Below, in pieces: positions 1-13,440 of a stretch of 64,000 nt of DNA. This DNA comes from Seison nebaliae (lineage: Eukaryota > Rotifera > Pararotatoria > Seisonacea > Seisonidae): positions 62,001 through 126,000 of the forward strand of contig JALJEE010002733.1 in NCBI GenBank assembly GCA_023231475.1, read 5' to 3'. How positions within the stretch are numbered: position 1 is the first letter of the stretch; the number at the start of each line of letters is the position of its first letter. The notes under the pieces are model-generated. The model worked only from the letters and a program-made list of their open reading frames with translations, did no database searches and had not been told where the DNA came from. The position numbers were made by a program, and so were the translations under genes.

Positions 1-560
1 GACGATACTTCGTCTTGCCTGAACATATTCGTACGCACTATTCAATGACATATGATAGAATTTCATTAGATACGCAATGCAAATAGTGGACGACCGGGAA
101 ATGCCCATAACACAATGAACCAAAGTCTTACCTCGAAGATTTTCAGGTGTCACAATTTCACCTGGTCGCTTACCAGCATTCCTTCCGATCATATCCGTCA
201 ACTTCTCGAAAAGTGTCGAAATATTTGCTTGCTCATTGTCATAAATGGCGAATTGATGGTAATCGACGCCCGACTCTGTCATAAAACAAATTTCATTAGA
301 TAATTCACTCCCCACCAAAAATATTCCACAACAATAACAATAATTGAAAATTAAAATAAGACAAAAAAATTCTAACGATGAGCTAATTCGGGTAAATTGA
401 CTTCTGTTGTTACATTGATGACTTGAGTGATACCTCTCTTCCTCAAATTGGCCAAAGTGACAGGTGGTGAACCGGAAAGATACAATTCATCTTTGATGAA
501 TGATATAATTTGCCTAACACGAATTATATTATCGGCATGTGCGAGAATCGAAGAATCCAT
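1..560 (-). CDS. Atypical dual-specificity protein phosphatase, 5' part (runs off left edge)
   Basis: Removes phosphate from Ser/Thr/Tyr of signalling proteins; the substrate cannot be told from sequence. Exon 1 is 560-377 and exon 2 is 275-1, joined across a 101-nt GT-AG intron (376-276) in frame. The protein starts MDSSILAHADNIIRV, directly preceded by an in-frame TAA, and has the small-DUSP opening block LYLSGSPPVTLANLRKRGI, then TQVINVTTEVNLPEL. The signature HCVMGISRSS gives nucleophile Cys116 and Arg122 (CX5R), and Asp74 in AIYDNEQANI fits the general acid. The following IAYLMKFYHMSLNSAYEYV is also typical. The last 30-60 residues lie outside the window. Exon 2 contains a stop-free 42-nt stretch (173-132) with a GTAAG start and AG end; removing it gives the usual DUSP spacing, so it may be an unrecognised intron. 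Closest to the DUSP14/18/21 type, though I do not assign the orthologue. Confidence 0.9.
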
Positions 561-1228
561 TTAAATTAGTGTTCTTTTTTCGTAATATGTTTATCGATAT
601 AAAATTTTATAATGACTCCCCACCTGATAATTGGAATAAGTGATATTGGGATGAGTCACCGGAATTATTGTTAAAATTATTAGAAGAAAGCCGTTTGACA
701 AATGTTGGAATCATTCAACAGAACCACTGAAAATATAAAAATAAAAATTAATTTGTTCTTTCTATTTCTTCGAATTGTTTTCTATTTATAAAAATTGTTC
801 AAAAGAAAAATATCGGACATTAAACTCTGAAAGTAGTATTCAGTTCATTCTATTTCTATGATGATTATTTCTCGACAATTTAACTTCGTTTTTATTCTGA
901 CGAAAATGAACATAATTAACATCAACTTCATCAACAGTTGTACGATATTGTAATTGGTCGAAAGACAGACGAATTAATTAGATTACTAGACAATCAATTT
1001 CTCTTCCCATCATCATTACTCTCATCGTCATCCTTCTCTTTTTAGATCAACTAGAAATGTTCTCACAATTGTCAGTGAATTCTTAATTTTAATAATTACA
1101 GTATCTTTCGAAGTGTTTAGAATGAAATATGATAATCGGTCTGAACGCAATCCAAACAATTATCTTTTACATAAGAAGAAAGATTGATCGGAGTGAATGT
1201 AATTGGATTTTTGATGAGAGATTGATGA

Positions 1229-1255
1229 CTATGATGATGATGATGATGAAGAAGA
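1229..1255. repeat. (ATG)n microsatellite
   Basis: About seven ATG/GAT triplets grading into GAA triplets. Confidence 0.85.
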
Positions 1256-1707
1256 ATATTGTCTTGTTGAGATAATAAGAATTTAGTATATATGTATTGA
1301 AATATGTGTTAGGTTAATTAGAAGAAAGAAGGAGAAAAAATCGAAGAAATTACTTCATTTACTGATGGCCTTTGGGATGGGAGTATTGTCGAGAGGAAAA
1401 ATGAAATAATTTCGAATTGTTTCGATAATTCTCCACGTTAAATCAAATCTTTTTCCTACCTAAATGTAAGAGATTGAAAGGAAATTGAAGGACATCCCCA
1501 ACCATGATGAGACAGGACGATGAGAAGATGAGATATGATGAAACATCATCTCTCCCACCAGCAACATTTTCGATGCGTCAACATTCTCAAATAAATCAAA
1601 TATTGGCTGCAATCTACAAATTTTATCACTGTTGTTAACAAATTCAATAAGAGAATGAAAGAAGTATTTACATCATTTAATCACCTTATCTCGAATGATG
1701 AGACAGA

Positions 1708-1734
1708 ATCATCATCATCATCATCATCATCATC
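1708..1734. repeat. (ATC)n microsatellite
   Basis: Nine uninterrupted ATC triplets. Confidence 0.9.
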
Positions 1735-3199
1735 TTACCCATATGATATACTTATGAAGACGTTCAATCTAGTTGGAGGAAGAAGGATGACTCTAAAGTT
1801 TTATTAGGGACGAGAACTTGACGAAAGTACACATGCTACATCCAAAATTTCTTCACGTAAAAAGGGGAATAAAGATAATTGTGCTCTCTAAAAATTATTA
1901 TGTAACAAATCCCTCAATTTTCTGTAGTATATTCATACGTCTTCTAATTATCATTTATCATCACTTTATCTTTTTCTATGGAGACACATAAGCCTTCTCC
2001 TTATACCTATTTTATTGGATATTATTATTAGCACTTCATTTGATAAGTTTAAACGAAAAAAAAATTATCAACTTTCTCTTCATAGTCAACCTTCTCATAT
2101 TCCTATCATAAAATTATTCTTAATTACATATGCACTTACACCAATATATACACAAACACACATACATAGGAAGAGAAACGCCATATATTGAGACGAATAA
2201 ATAAAGCCTAACTGTAAGGTGGAAGACGGAGATATATAACTGAAATCTAACTTACTCACTTATACTTAATATTCCTTCTATCGACTGCTCATCCTATCTC
2301 AATATGAATCATACTCAGAGACGCATTACATAAAATTTAGTCGAAGAAAAAATCCTAATCAACTTAAACACCTAATTATTTATCGAATAGTTTCATAATG
2401 AATTGATGATTAAACATTGTTATAAATATTATATGATCATATTAATTATTAATCATGATAACTAAAATTTCAAATATCATTTCATCTAAAAAGAAAGATT
2501 GTTTTCGCAAAAGTTCGATAAAGATGATAAAAGAATAAATGAGAAATAGTAGATGATCAGTTAGTATTTCTCGAAAGCAACACATTTTCAAGAATGATGA
2601 AATTTTCTATGAGTTATTTAATTTCGCTTTTTTTTTCTTCAATAACTTCAATAATAACAAAAAATAAGTAGATGAATGATCTCGCCACTCATTGAGCACG
2701 ACTCATCTATTTCATATAAAACTAATGAGTTTCGAACATATGAAACTTTTCTGCCATTACATCAATTAAAGAAATTAAATGAATTCTTCCTCAACTTCAT
2801 TCACACACATCATCCCACATAACTAGTTATTGAATAATAATAATTGCATCATATTTAATCGATAAATAAACTTTCGTTTCAATTCTCCAAATAGACGAAA
2901 TAAATCTTGAGAATTTTTAATTCGCATTTAGTTTTGAGAGTTGATATGTAGAGGAATTAATGAAAACTCACAAGAAAATTTGAGAAATGGAAAAAGCGAT
3001 AAAATATTACATATACAACACACCTTATTCCTTTCTCCAACTGTCAATTATGTAATCGTATTTAGAATGAAAAAATTTATTTTCATCGAAATCAATATTA
3101 TCCTCATAATTACTATCGTTTTATTTATAAAGTGATATGAGTTAATGAATAACAAGATTAAGAAGAAGAGTTTATTAAATTTTAGAAGAATCGTACGAT

Positions 3200-3205
3200 T
3201 TTATT
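3200..3205 (-). terminator. Poly(A) signal AATAAA
   Basis: Minus-strand AATAAA about 15 nt beyond the stop of the tail-anchored protein gene. The short 3' UTR fits the compact gene style seen elsewhere. Confidence 0.55.
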
Positions 3206-3220
3206 ATTATTTCTCAATAA

Positions 3221-3508
3221 TTACTTATGATAAATATAAATGGCGACACCAGTTAATAGAATAGTCGTGAGAACTGTTCCCATAAGAATATTGGACCAAG
3301 TTGGAGAAAGTTGGAATTTTGATTTGTTATCGAACGCTTGTTGCTTCTCTTTAATTTCTAACACTTTCTTTCTTATCCTCTCATGTTTCTCACGACGTAA
3401 TCTCACCTTGTCACATAATGGTTTTTCAGCGTTTTCCAATTCAATAACATTCGTCATTGGCTTCTTTGTTAACCATTGATCTTCATCCGTCTCTCCTCTA
3501 CAAGCCAT
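3221..3508 (-). CDS. Small tail-anchored membrane protein with coiled coil, unrecognised
   Basis: An intact 95-residue ORF with an ATG start (MACRGETDEDQW). I do not recognise the family. Residues 1-30 are acidic and polar. About 30-60 form a highly charged, probably coiled-coil helix (KVRLRREKHERIRKKVLEI). Residues 68-72 (SPTWS) lead into one hydrophobic segment, ILMGTVLTTILLTGVAIYIY, and the protein ends HK* right after it. This is the layout of a C-tail-anchored protein inserted post-translationally into the ER, mitochondrial outer or peroxisomal membrane; which membrane is not evident. An AATAAA lies close behind the stop. It is a stand-alone single exon downstream of, and on the same strand as, the NALF gene. 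The balanced composition and charge pattern argue that it is real; the function is unknown. Confidence 0.6.
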   Translation of the reverse strand: MACRGETDEDQWLTKKPMTNVIELENAEKPLCDKVRLRREKHERIRKKVLEIKEKQQAFDNKSKFQLSPTWSNILMGTVLTTILLTGVAIYIYHK

Positions 3509-4140
3509 ATGTCAAACGAAGAGATTAATCTAATTGATAATTATCTTATCGATCCTTTCCTTTCCACTAACGCTACCAACACACACCATCGATGAAATTA
3601 TCCAATAAAACCGAAATCTCAAATCGAAATGAATCTCATCGACACCGATAATTTGATGATAGTGTTTTTAGCTTATTCTTCAAACAAAAAATAAAATAAA
3701 GTTAATTTTTTATTCGTTCTCTTCATTTCATCAAATCATATTAAATCTTTCATCATCGAAGGGTAAACTTCAATTTCTTTCAACTCTAAATTTTCTCTAA
3801 ACTCTCTAGTCATTTCAAATTTCTTTTATACAAATTTCATATACGATTTATGATTCATCTAAAATTTTTTAAAACTTTCGATTGTTATTGTGCATTTGTA
3901 AAGTGCATAATCACCATTGTCAGTTACAAAAGTTTAGTTCGATTTAACAAAAGAGTCATTTCGTGTAGTTTATGTGGAGAATGATTAAACGGACAATTAA
4001 AACGTCGAAGAATTTTGAAACTGTATTCTTCTTATTTTCTTAGACTGTTTTTTTTTAGTTTTGCTATTCTGAGATAAACTGTGGATATAAAGAAAATCAT
4101 GATTTTCTGATGATTCTAATTATAATTTCTGATTTTAAAC

Positions 4141-4164
4141 AATAATAATAATAATAATAATAAT
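4141..4164. repeat. (AAT)n microsatellite
   Basis: Eight AAT triplets in a row. Confidence 0.9.
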
Positions 4165-4236
4165 GATGGTTGATGGTTTTGTTATCTAATTGGAAAATAG
4201 AATAAGATTTAGCCAAATTGTTATAAAATAATTACT

Positions 4237-4243
4237 ATGATGG

Positions 4244-4279
<36 letters not shown>
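4237..4279. repeat. (ATG)n microsatellite
   Basis: About thirteen ATG/GAT triplets with one early interruption (GGTG). Confidence 0.9.
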
Positions 4280-4280
<1 letters not shown>

Positions 4281-4395
4281 ATGCATCGGAGGAATATCGT
4301 TAATTTGATGAGATGGTGAAAGAAGGGAAACGTCATATTCGATTGACCGATTAAGATGTGTCATGAAGTGTTATTAATATTAATATAATTTAATA

Positions 4396-5750
4396 TTAAA
4401 TATAAATACATAATCTGAATGAAAGAAAAAGAAAGAAAATAATTTGAAATAATTTTAAGTCAATTAAATTTTCATTTATCGATCGATTTCTATTATTTGC
4501 TGTACAATGTAAATAATCGATATTGTTAGATAAATTAGTTCTCATATTTCGTTCAGATAGTAAGGAGTATTGATGGTCGATTGAATGATTGTGGGGTTGA
4601 ATGAAATAGGAGCGGAATATTTCATAACAAACTGAATAACATCTCCTTCCAAGAAACGTTTCTCGACGATACACCTCCAACATTCTTTCAATCTTCTCCA
4701 CTAAATGACGGCGATGTAGGACGGATGTGGTTGAGATTTCTTCTGAAATATTTCTCCAATGCCTCGAAGAGTTCTGAAGGATTTCCATGAAATTTTCAAT
4801 TGACGATAATTGATAATCGAATGGATCTAACGATGAAAATAAAAAGAAAAAATGGAGAAATGGAGAAGTGTTAACATTCACAAAAGAATAGAGGAACACC
4901 GCCGAACGTTTCTGATTCGATTGGATTCATATAAGGACAGACTGATTCAGTTGTGAAACAAAAATCTGTACACGCTTCAATATTTTCGATTTGATATCCT
5001 TCTTTTTCTCCGTCGTCTTCATCAGTCAATTCGTCTGTGTTTACTGTCTTCCCACCGATCTCATTTGGATTTGAGTGAAATTCATCATAATCTGAAATGT
5101 CATTCTCGTCACTCTTCGAAGTGAGAATGGAATAAGAATGAAATTGGGAACATATCCATAATTTATAAGAAATCTTTTAAAAGGAAGTTTGGAGAATGAA
5201 TGGAAGAAAGAAAGAATGGAACTTTGCATCTGTAACAAATGTCGTGGCGAGAAGTAGCGGTTTGATGACATGGCGGATAGTTATGATGGACGAAATTGTA
5301 GAATAAGGAATATGCTTGTTCGATCAATTCATAATTTCGCTGAAGTGTTTGAAGGATGCATTCGCGACAACGTAGACGATTAATGAAACAGTTGGGATGT
5401 GGAAATGTCAAATTAATTTTCGACGGTTCGTCATACAAGTGATGTGGTCTCTCTTTCAAATAAATTGAAAGGAGAAGATTCTCGTCGATTGGAAAGTTTC
5501 TACAATACGATCGTTCATCGGAAAAATCTTTAAGATTTTCTAGTAATTCATCATTCGTTTCCTCTTCAGGAATTGTGGCGACTGTATGAATTGTTTGGAA
5601 TATGTTGCACATATTATCCACTGCCGTCATCACATCAGTTGTTACGTAATTGATTTGAATGAGGAAAATGATGAGATTGTAGTAGAATGTGAGAAATGAT
5701 TGTGATAAGATTACCGCTAAAAATTCACGTGATGCACGATTCGGCTGCAT
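4396..5750 (-). CDS. NALCN channel auxiliary factor (FAM155/NALF, C. elegans NLF-1 type)
   Basis: The family helps the sodium-leak channel NALCN fold, leave the ER and work at the neuronal surface. Three exons, 5750-5223, 5173-4876 and 4826-4396, joined over two 49-nt introns in frame, give 418 residues. An N-terminal hydrophobic segment (about residues 10-36) and a C-terminal one (LKLFQIIFFLFLSF) fit the two-membrane-span layout. Between them is the cysteine-rich luminal domain: CFINRLRCRECI, a Tyr-rich helix, then CHQTATSRHDICYRCK with exon 2 starting ISYKLWICS (family: YKxWLCS), an acidic Asp/Glu-rich insert, and ACTDFCFTTESVCPYMNP followed by FGGVPLFFC, which matches the family pattern C-P-(FY)-x-x-P...(FY)-G-G-x-x-x-F-x-C. 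The third exon, with RRCYSVC, is divergent. The family call rests on remembered motifs, not a search. The long empty 5' flank suits a neurally regulated gene. Confidence 0.78.
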
Positions 5751-8506
5751 CAGCGAAATTATATTGAATGCAACGAATCATTGATCACCGGAAATCAATT
5801 TGATCTTATCTCGTCTGTCCACTTACTGACAAGTGAAATGAATTATGAATGAATTGTTATTGGCGGAACTTTCTCGAAGATGATGTCGAAGTTTCATAAT
5901 TCTGATATTGATCAAAATTCCAAAATGGCACTATCTAAACAAAGGAGAATTATCATTCCTTCAAGAACATACACAGAGAGGCAGAGAAAGAGAGAGAGGA
6001 AATTTAGATAATTGGAAATTATAGAGCGGAATTATTCTGAAAAGAAAATTGAAAGGAATCGTTGACATCTGGATGGATATCGATACAATGATAGGTAAAT
6101 TTCAACTTTTCTGTTGTAGGACAGTAAAGAAAGAAGATTACGATCTCTTCATTCATTTATTTAGACTGATGATCTATAAATGTCGATTAGGAAGGAAGAA
6201 GAAAGAAGACGAGAAAATGAAAGAAGACGACGAGAGCGAACAAAGAAAACCTAATAATTCGATATAAGATAGAAAGAAGATTTTTCACATGAAATGCTTC
6301 ATTCACTGTCAGTTTTACATCCGACAATTTATTAAAAGTAATATCGATGCATGTTCTCGTATTAGGAGATATGAAAGTGAATCGAACGATGGCAAATGAG
6401 ACAATCTCACACTCCCAAATGGAATGGTAATAATGGTGAAGGAGAAACTAAAGAAAAATGAAATTGAGACCGTCGTATATTGGAGATGAACAATTCTTAT
6501 CACATGCAAGTCAATAATATTATTGTTCTCCTTCTTGTTCTTGTTGTTCCTCTTCTTCAATTCTGTTATTACTGTTGTTGATAATGATGATGATGATGAT
6601 GAGGATGATAAGAATACTGTGATCCACTTACGGAGACAATGATGGGAAAGTTAATGCAAATCGAGTCGATGACATTTGGAAATGAGTGACAACGGAAATT
6701 CTTATTTATTCGAGCGAATGAAAGTCGAACTATACAGAATAGAAGAAATCTATTAAAGTGTTTTGACTTTGATCCTAAACATTCATTTAACAACTCATTG
6801 CGTCGTATCGTGTCGTGCCATAACTGCTAAATGAGAATAGTACTACTTGAACTAAATTACTGTTAGTCGAATGCATTCCATCATCAATCGTTTCATGATT
6901 CATTTCCTTTTACATATTCTCTACTTGGCTGAAATGGGACCTATCTGTCTATGCCATTGGTTCTCCACTTAGTTGTCAATTCGTTTTTTTTTCTACCAAA
7001 CAATCCATTCTCCATTATACCATTTATTTATTATTAATATCTGTCCTTCTCTCCTTCCAAACAATCACGACAATCGTAAGAACAATGATAATAAAATTAA
7101 CATTATTATCAATTAATTTCAGATAATTCTCCTTAATCATCTTATTTTCTCCCATCAATACAAATATATATCCTTACATCCGATTATATAATGCTCCACA
7201 ACCATTTCAGTATCTTCATATTCTTCTTTACATGTTCCTATTAGTTCATTCCGCTTATTCTCTACATGTTTTTCTCATGAAATAATTATTTAAGAATTTC
7301 CTTTCTGGCCAGAACTATCATTCGATAATCAGTGGGCAATCATCTGCCTCCTGACTTTCCCTATTTCTCTTTCAAACTTTCAACATTGCCTTTCTCGTCT
7401 TATGTGGAAAAGAAGGCAATTCAAAAAGACACAAAACAATTTGAGGACAACCGACGGGAATCTACCCGCAACCTGGTTTTCTGTTCGATTAGAAATTCTT
7501 ATTTTCTTTTCAATCTTTTATTTGAAGAACGATGTCAATGATAATTACTAATTTCTTCTTTTTTCTAAATATTCTCAAAAAATATCAATTTTGGATAGTT
7601 TAAAGAATATTAATTCCAAAAGTTACTTCGTTTATTGAAATTTATCCTTCGTTCGAATCGGGAAACCGGATTTATCCTAATCGGTTTCCATCCGAATATT
7701 TCATTCAAATTCTTCTTTCGAAAGAACAACTCTATGTATTTACCTCATTATATCGAGAAAATATCGTTATATTAACATTATATCGAGAAATTCATAATCA
7801 TCATCTTTTACTTAAGTTTAGATGGTCCAGATATACAAATGAAGTACAGTTGAAAGATGTAGAATATGATCTATATGTCGATATGTCTCCATTTGATAGT
7901 TGGAGCTTGTTCGAAAAGTTTTTTAGATATTTCGTAAGATGGATGAAAAGATAAATGAATTATCTGACGAGTGTTGAATATGTGACGGTTAATGAATAGA
8001 AATGACGATGGTGATGAAGATGATTAAGAGGTAGAGAAATGAAATGTGACATAACTTCTTCATTTCTTTCTTTCGCCAATTCAAAGATTGGTCAGTTAGC
8101 CAATTCGGCTAACCGGAATGAGAATGATGGTAATGATGATCATTTCGATTTTTTTCAGCATCATCCTTTAACTTTTGAATATATTTCTCATTTCTCATTC
8201 AATGAGTCAATAAGGCAGTGATGCTAAATAAGAATTAATTGGAAGAAGATAAGAAGACTTCCAATATCTAGCGATAGAGATTTGGAAATAGTGGAATTTG
8301 GATGGAGGTAAATGAAGACGAATCATCGTCATCGACAATATAAATGTTCATTAATATGAATGGAATAAGGTCAAATGTACCAGAAGTGGAAAGGCGAATT
8401 ATTTTCGGAAGAGGAATGATGTGAATGAGTGGAGGGGGGAAATGAATGGATTACTAATTTCATTACATGGAACTATTTGTCGTTGAAACTATTTGCATTA
8501 GTGGAA

Positions 8507-8520
8507 GTTCGTTAACGAAC
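8507..8520. promoter_or_regulatory. 14-bp perfect palindrome
   Basis: GTTCGTTAACGAAC is a perfect dyad inside the NALF 5' flank. It could bind a homodimeric transcription factor or be chance; no neighbouring motif supports a specific factor. Confidence 0.3.
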
Positions 8521-8870
8521 CAGACTCACCAACTTCCAAATGAAATATGGAGAATTTATCGATGGATCAGTAATTAGTGAAATTTGAAGTGAAAAATTGT
8601 AAAATCTTCTTCTCATAGTCAGTAGCATCGTCATAAGGATGAAGATCATTCAACATATTTCTCTTTCGTACCGACAAATAATGGATCGCATAGACATAAG
8701 ATTGAAGATATAGATGACTTTATTTGCATGTAAAAGAAGCATGACACATTCGTTAATGCTCACTTCCATATTATTAGTAGTAAAATGAATCATATTGTTC
8801 ATTTGGTATTGCTGCATAAATGATGAATATCGGAATTTAATTAATACGACGAAATATCATATCATGATCA

Positions 8871-8955
8871 TGGATGATGAGATGATTATGATGATGACAA
8901 TGATAGTGATCATGATGATTATGATGATGATGATGATGATGAAGATGAAGATGAA
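8871..8955. repeat. Imperfect (ATG)n / (AAGATG)n repeat
   Basis: Interrupted ATG/GAT triplets, ending in AAGATG-type hexamers. Confidence 0.8.
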
Positions 8956-9336
8956 GAAATATAATAATAATGAAATATTTTTCTAGAGTTCCATTTTCTA
9001 CATGAAATTTTGAGTGAATACAAATTTATTTCCTAATGAATATCTTGTTATTGAAAGGAATTTATTCAGGGAATGAATGACCATATTCCGAAAGGAAACT
9101 ATTTATGATGATCGATGATATAAAAGAGGAATATCATTTCATTCATTTATCCTGAATTTTATCCGGTTGACGATCAATGGGAATTCGATTAAATGAAATA
9201 TATTGTAGTCAAATAAAATTAATAATCTTAAGAAATTTGAAGAAAATGAACAAATATGCTCCAATAACATATTCCTACCACCCAATATGACAACAGACAG
9301 ATGGAGTACCAACCAGACCACTATACATTCTATCCA

Positions 9337-9402
9337 TACATACACACACACACACGCACATACACACACATATGCCCACATACATGCGCACACACGCACA
9401 CA
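9337..9402. repeat. (CA)n repeat, interrupted
   Basis: CA dinucleotides broken by TA, GC and CCCA. The antisense reading creates a Val/Cys/Ala-rich ORF that is an artefact of this repeat. Confidence 0.85.
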
Positions 9403-12400
9403 TTTGACAAAGTAACAATAATCAGTTGTTAACGATCTTTTCGTCATATCTTCTTTCTTTTTTGTCATCTTCAATGTCCACTTCATCGAATTTTTCCTTT
9501 TGAAAATGTAGAAGAGATATTGGAAGAATTAGATCGATAGTATTAGAAGTTTATCAATTTTCACACATAAAACCATATCGATAATTAAGTCATTCTCAAC
9601 TATTCGTCAATTTTCAGCAAACATAAGAAAGACATTTGTGAGTAGAAGAATAATAATTAAATTGAAACTGATTTATTTGAAGCGTTGAATATGAGAGTAT
9701 TTAAATTGCATTCAGTTCATTTATATATTTCATTATCCGCTCACTAAACATGAGAAGTGAATCGAATATATTCCATTAAACATCACAACACGATATAATA
9801 GAGACCGTATTCAGGTTCTCACTTAGTATGTGAAAGCGGTTGTCTCTAACACAATCTTCTCACATGCTACAACAATAGTAACAACGTGAAGTGTCGCATT
9901 GGAGGAGAAGTGCATGGTGATGGTGATGAATTCTCCTCTCATCATAACATGAATTGTAAGTCGATGAAGATGAAGTGAAGATAATTGAATGAAGATGATT
10001 AATTATACTTCATTCATATGTTCCTTCTTTCATTTAGCCATTCATCAACTATTCATATCTCCGTAATCCAGTAATCATGAGATCGATTGGGAAGAAGCAG
10101 AAGAGATGATGACGAGGAAGAGATGACGAAGAAGAGATGACGAAGAATGAGCAAAAGAAAATGACGAATAATTGATAGGAATGTGAGAAGTACGATTCTT
10201 TGCTCACAATTCTCCCACATATCAACTCTCCGCCATTGCACATACATATGACGAGGCAATGCGTCTAGTAAAGTAAAGTAAATAAATAAATAATCGTCGA
10301 CATGCAGAGAGATTGAATAAAATTATAAAAATCTTCTTTTGATAATAAATTCGAATCATCAGCAAATTATTAATAAAGTAAATTAAAGTAATTATTCAGT
10401 TCTCCTTCCTTCTTATTGTCGCTAATAAGAACAATATTAAGAAGAACATTAAATTAATATTTAACAAACTCATGTCTTTACGACTCATTTCACTACATTT
10501 CATTTTAGATTTATCCTCAACTTACGTCGTAATTCCCTAATTCAGACAATGATCCGAGACGATTTCATTCGGAAACATTGGTAACATGACATAAGTACTC
10601 TAATATTAAGTTGACGAAAGATACGTATAAAGACAATTCTTAGAAAAGACGAATATATTAAAATATCATTATGATTATTGTAGCGATTGATGGTGAATGA
10701 GAATGAATGAATGAGGATAATCATCACAAATAACATCACTCACATCATAAAGTTTGTAGTATTTTGTTAAGTTTACTATTTTTAATACAAATCGACAATA
10801 TTATTCCTTCATCAACATTTACATTCGTCTCCAATTTATTAAAAGGGACATCAACGAATCATCAGGACTATCGTCATTATTATCATTCGCCGTTGATAAT
10901 GATGACGAGAAGATGATTAAACATTCAATGAATACATCTAAACAAACAATGCAAACATAATAAAAGGAACGAAAAGAATATAAAAAAGATTTTATATTTT
11001 ATTTATTCATCTTCTTCCATTCTCCCAGTTCTCTTATTCCTTCTCTTATTCATCTCATTCTTATCCATTATGATGAAAGCCCATTCTTTTCATATTTATC
11101 TTATGGTAATATCAAATACAATTTAACCAAAATATCCTGCCGTTCTCGAAGGACTTTCAGTTGAGAACAATTCAAATAACTATTCGATATAGAAAAAACA
11201 TCATAATTTATTAACCCCAATTTTCAATTATGAAACTATTAATATTTCAATAATTAAACTACCAAAGAATGGATAATAAAAGATAATCGGATAATAAACA
11301 ACAGTGTTATTGGAACCCACTGAAAATTGGAGGACTGTTACTAGAATTCGATAAAATTCAGAAATTCGATTTATAATTTTATGAGAGAAATTTTCGGAAA
11401 ATTTTATAATTAAACCAAAAATGGAAGTAAGTTCATTGGCTGTTATCATTAAATTGTTAAATTGGAAATTGTTTTAATTAAAATTTATTTGGACGACGAA
11501 TGAAATGTTGAAGCAAAAATAGATGAGAGGAAGGAAATACATTTTAAGTTTAAAGGGAGATTCATATCAACAAATAACGAACAAACTAATTTGTAGTGGA
11601 CAACATGTTTATGATATACATATGTAATAGTGTCTTAACATATAAAAATTGATGTTCTGTAACGTTGGAAGATAAGTAGGTGTTATTTGTTCATCAACCT
11701 CTATTTCAGTAATAAATAACTTCAAAATAACTGTAAAAAATGTGTCTCTAAAAGAAAAGAGAAAAGATATTTCTTCGTTCTATATTTGAACATGGGATAA
11801 TTTGGGATAATTCATATGGAGTTCAAACGCAAATGTGCCTTCCAATTTGCACGTTGATATAACGTAACAAACAAACTTTTTGTAGGGTAACCAGTAGATA
11901 CTTTGAATTTTAGTCGGTTCTTATTTGCTGTCTGACAACTATTGATATAGATGTCAATTGAAAAATAATAAATCTTCAAATAATTCTCATCAACATTATT
12001 GGGCGATAATGAATGTTTATAGGAATATTAAATCTATGAAATTATTAATTAAAATAAGTTTTATTATCCAATTTCTTGACGAGGAAAGGAGCGACTGAAT
12101 ACATTAGAACTACAATGAAAAATTTGGGAGAATAGATTCAATCTATAAGATTGGACTCCCGAGAATTCTTCGGGGGGGAAGTTCTAAGAAGGAATTACAA
12201 CTTTCCAACTGGAGAGATGGGAGGCAGTAGAGAAAAGTAGAAGAGTAATGAATTGACTCTAATTTCGTTCACACCATATTCGTTCGACTTTCATGCACAA
12301 ATATGTGAATTTGGAATGAACTTGTTGAATGAAGTGAGAAGAAAGTAGTCCTTCTTTTTCGACGATATCAGCGATGTGAATTGATCGAATGATACATTAT

Positions 12401-13440
12401 TATGATTTATAGATCTCTCAAAATTTCTCTAGTTATAAGAAGATATCAGTGAAATTTCTTTCTGCACTTATCAACTATTTGGTACATTATCGAAATTTTA
12501 ATAGTCTCGTTCATTTCGTTAGCAGTCCACGGAAGGAGGCCAAGTCCCAATGTCTTATCTTTGTATTATTAACATTGTATCGATGGCACATTAGGTTGGA
12601 AAAAGATGGAATTTAATCTATCCACTTCTCATTGTAGGAGATAAGATAAAAAATTTGCATCATGACCATTTGTTGCGTATGTAAATGGGAATGGTGAAAG
12701 AACTAGGAATTGGAAGGAATGTGAAGAAAGAAGGGAGAGAATGTGCGAAGAAAGATAATCGGATGCATCAACAATTTATTACTATCGGCTCCACATCGAC
12801 TTTATCGAAATTGTTAGACTAACAATTTCCTATTCATATTTGTGTAAAGGACAACGATTATTATGGTTATGATGATGGCGATGATGTTATTATAATTCTA
12901 TTCTTTCGATCATGCTAAAAAAAATTATTCTTTTATTCAATCATCATTCCCTCCTTCTTTCCCACTACTAAACTATTTCACAGATTTCATCCGAACAATC
13001 AATTATACCAATTATCTACACTAATCTAATTATCTCCTCAAATACATAATTCTCCAGCTGAATTGCCTCCTCTCCTGATTTCATTATCGACACCTCACTT
13101 TCAATATCCAACCTATCGTCCTCTTTAGACAATCTTCTCTAATCAATTCTCTTCTAACTCTTCTTTCTCTTCTAACACCACTCGTTCTCTATTCGATTGT
13201 CGTCGATCTTCTAACGAAAAACTAATGACGAAATTAACATAACTCTAACAATCAAACAAATATTTCTCTTCTGAAAATAATGATAATTAGGAACTACATG
13301 AAAATCTGACTCTTTATTTCTCCAAATTTATAAAATGTTATGAATTCGACGATAATTTGAAGAAAATGAGAAATTATGAAATTTATCATTTTATGATAAA
13401 AGTTAAATGTTGATAGAAAGACAATTTATTTCAAAATTAA

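Larger units (their letters stand above)
601..3195. other. Intergenic or 5' flank of the phosphatase gene; no gene seen
   Basis: A+T-rich sequence with scattered short ORFs that have no codon structure or splice support. It holds an ATG/GAT microsatellite (1229-1255) and an ATC run (1708-1734). A short stretch near 640-610 on the minus strand ends in CAG followed by GTGGGG and could be a non-coding first exon of the phosphatase gene, but no matching acceptor is convincing. Confidence 0.55.
3509..4395. other. Intergenic spacer between two minus-strand genes
   Basis: About 890 bp holding the 3' flank of the NALF gene and the 5' flank of the small membrane-protein gene. It contains an (AAT)n run and a long (ATG)n run. 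I see no coding exon in it. Confidence 0.6.

Noticed and set aside
7641-7700. Possible tRNA B-box (GTTCGAATC)
   Set aside because: No A-box at the right distance and no cloverleaf could be folded.
9139-9486. 115-residue minus-strand ORF rich in Val/Cys
   Set aside because: It is produced by the (CA)n repeat and has no domain or splice support.
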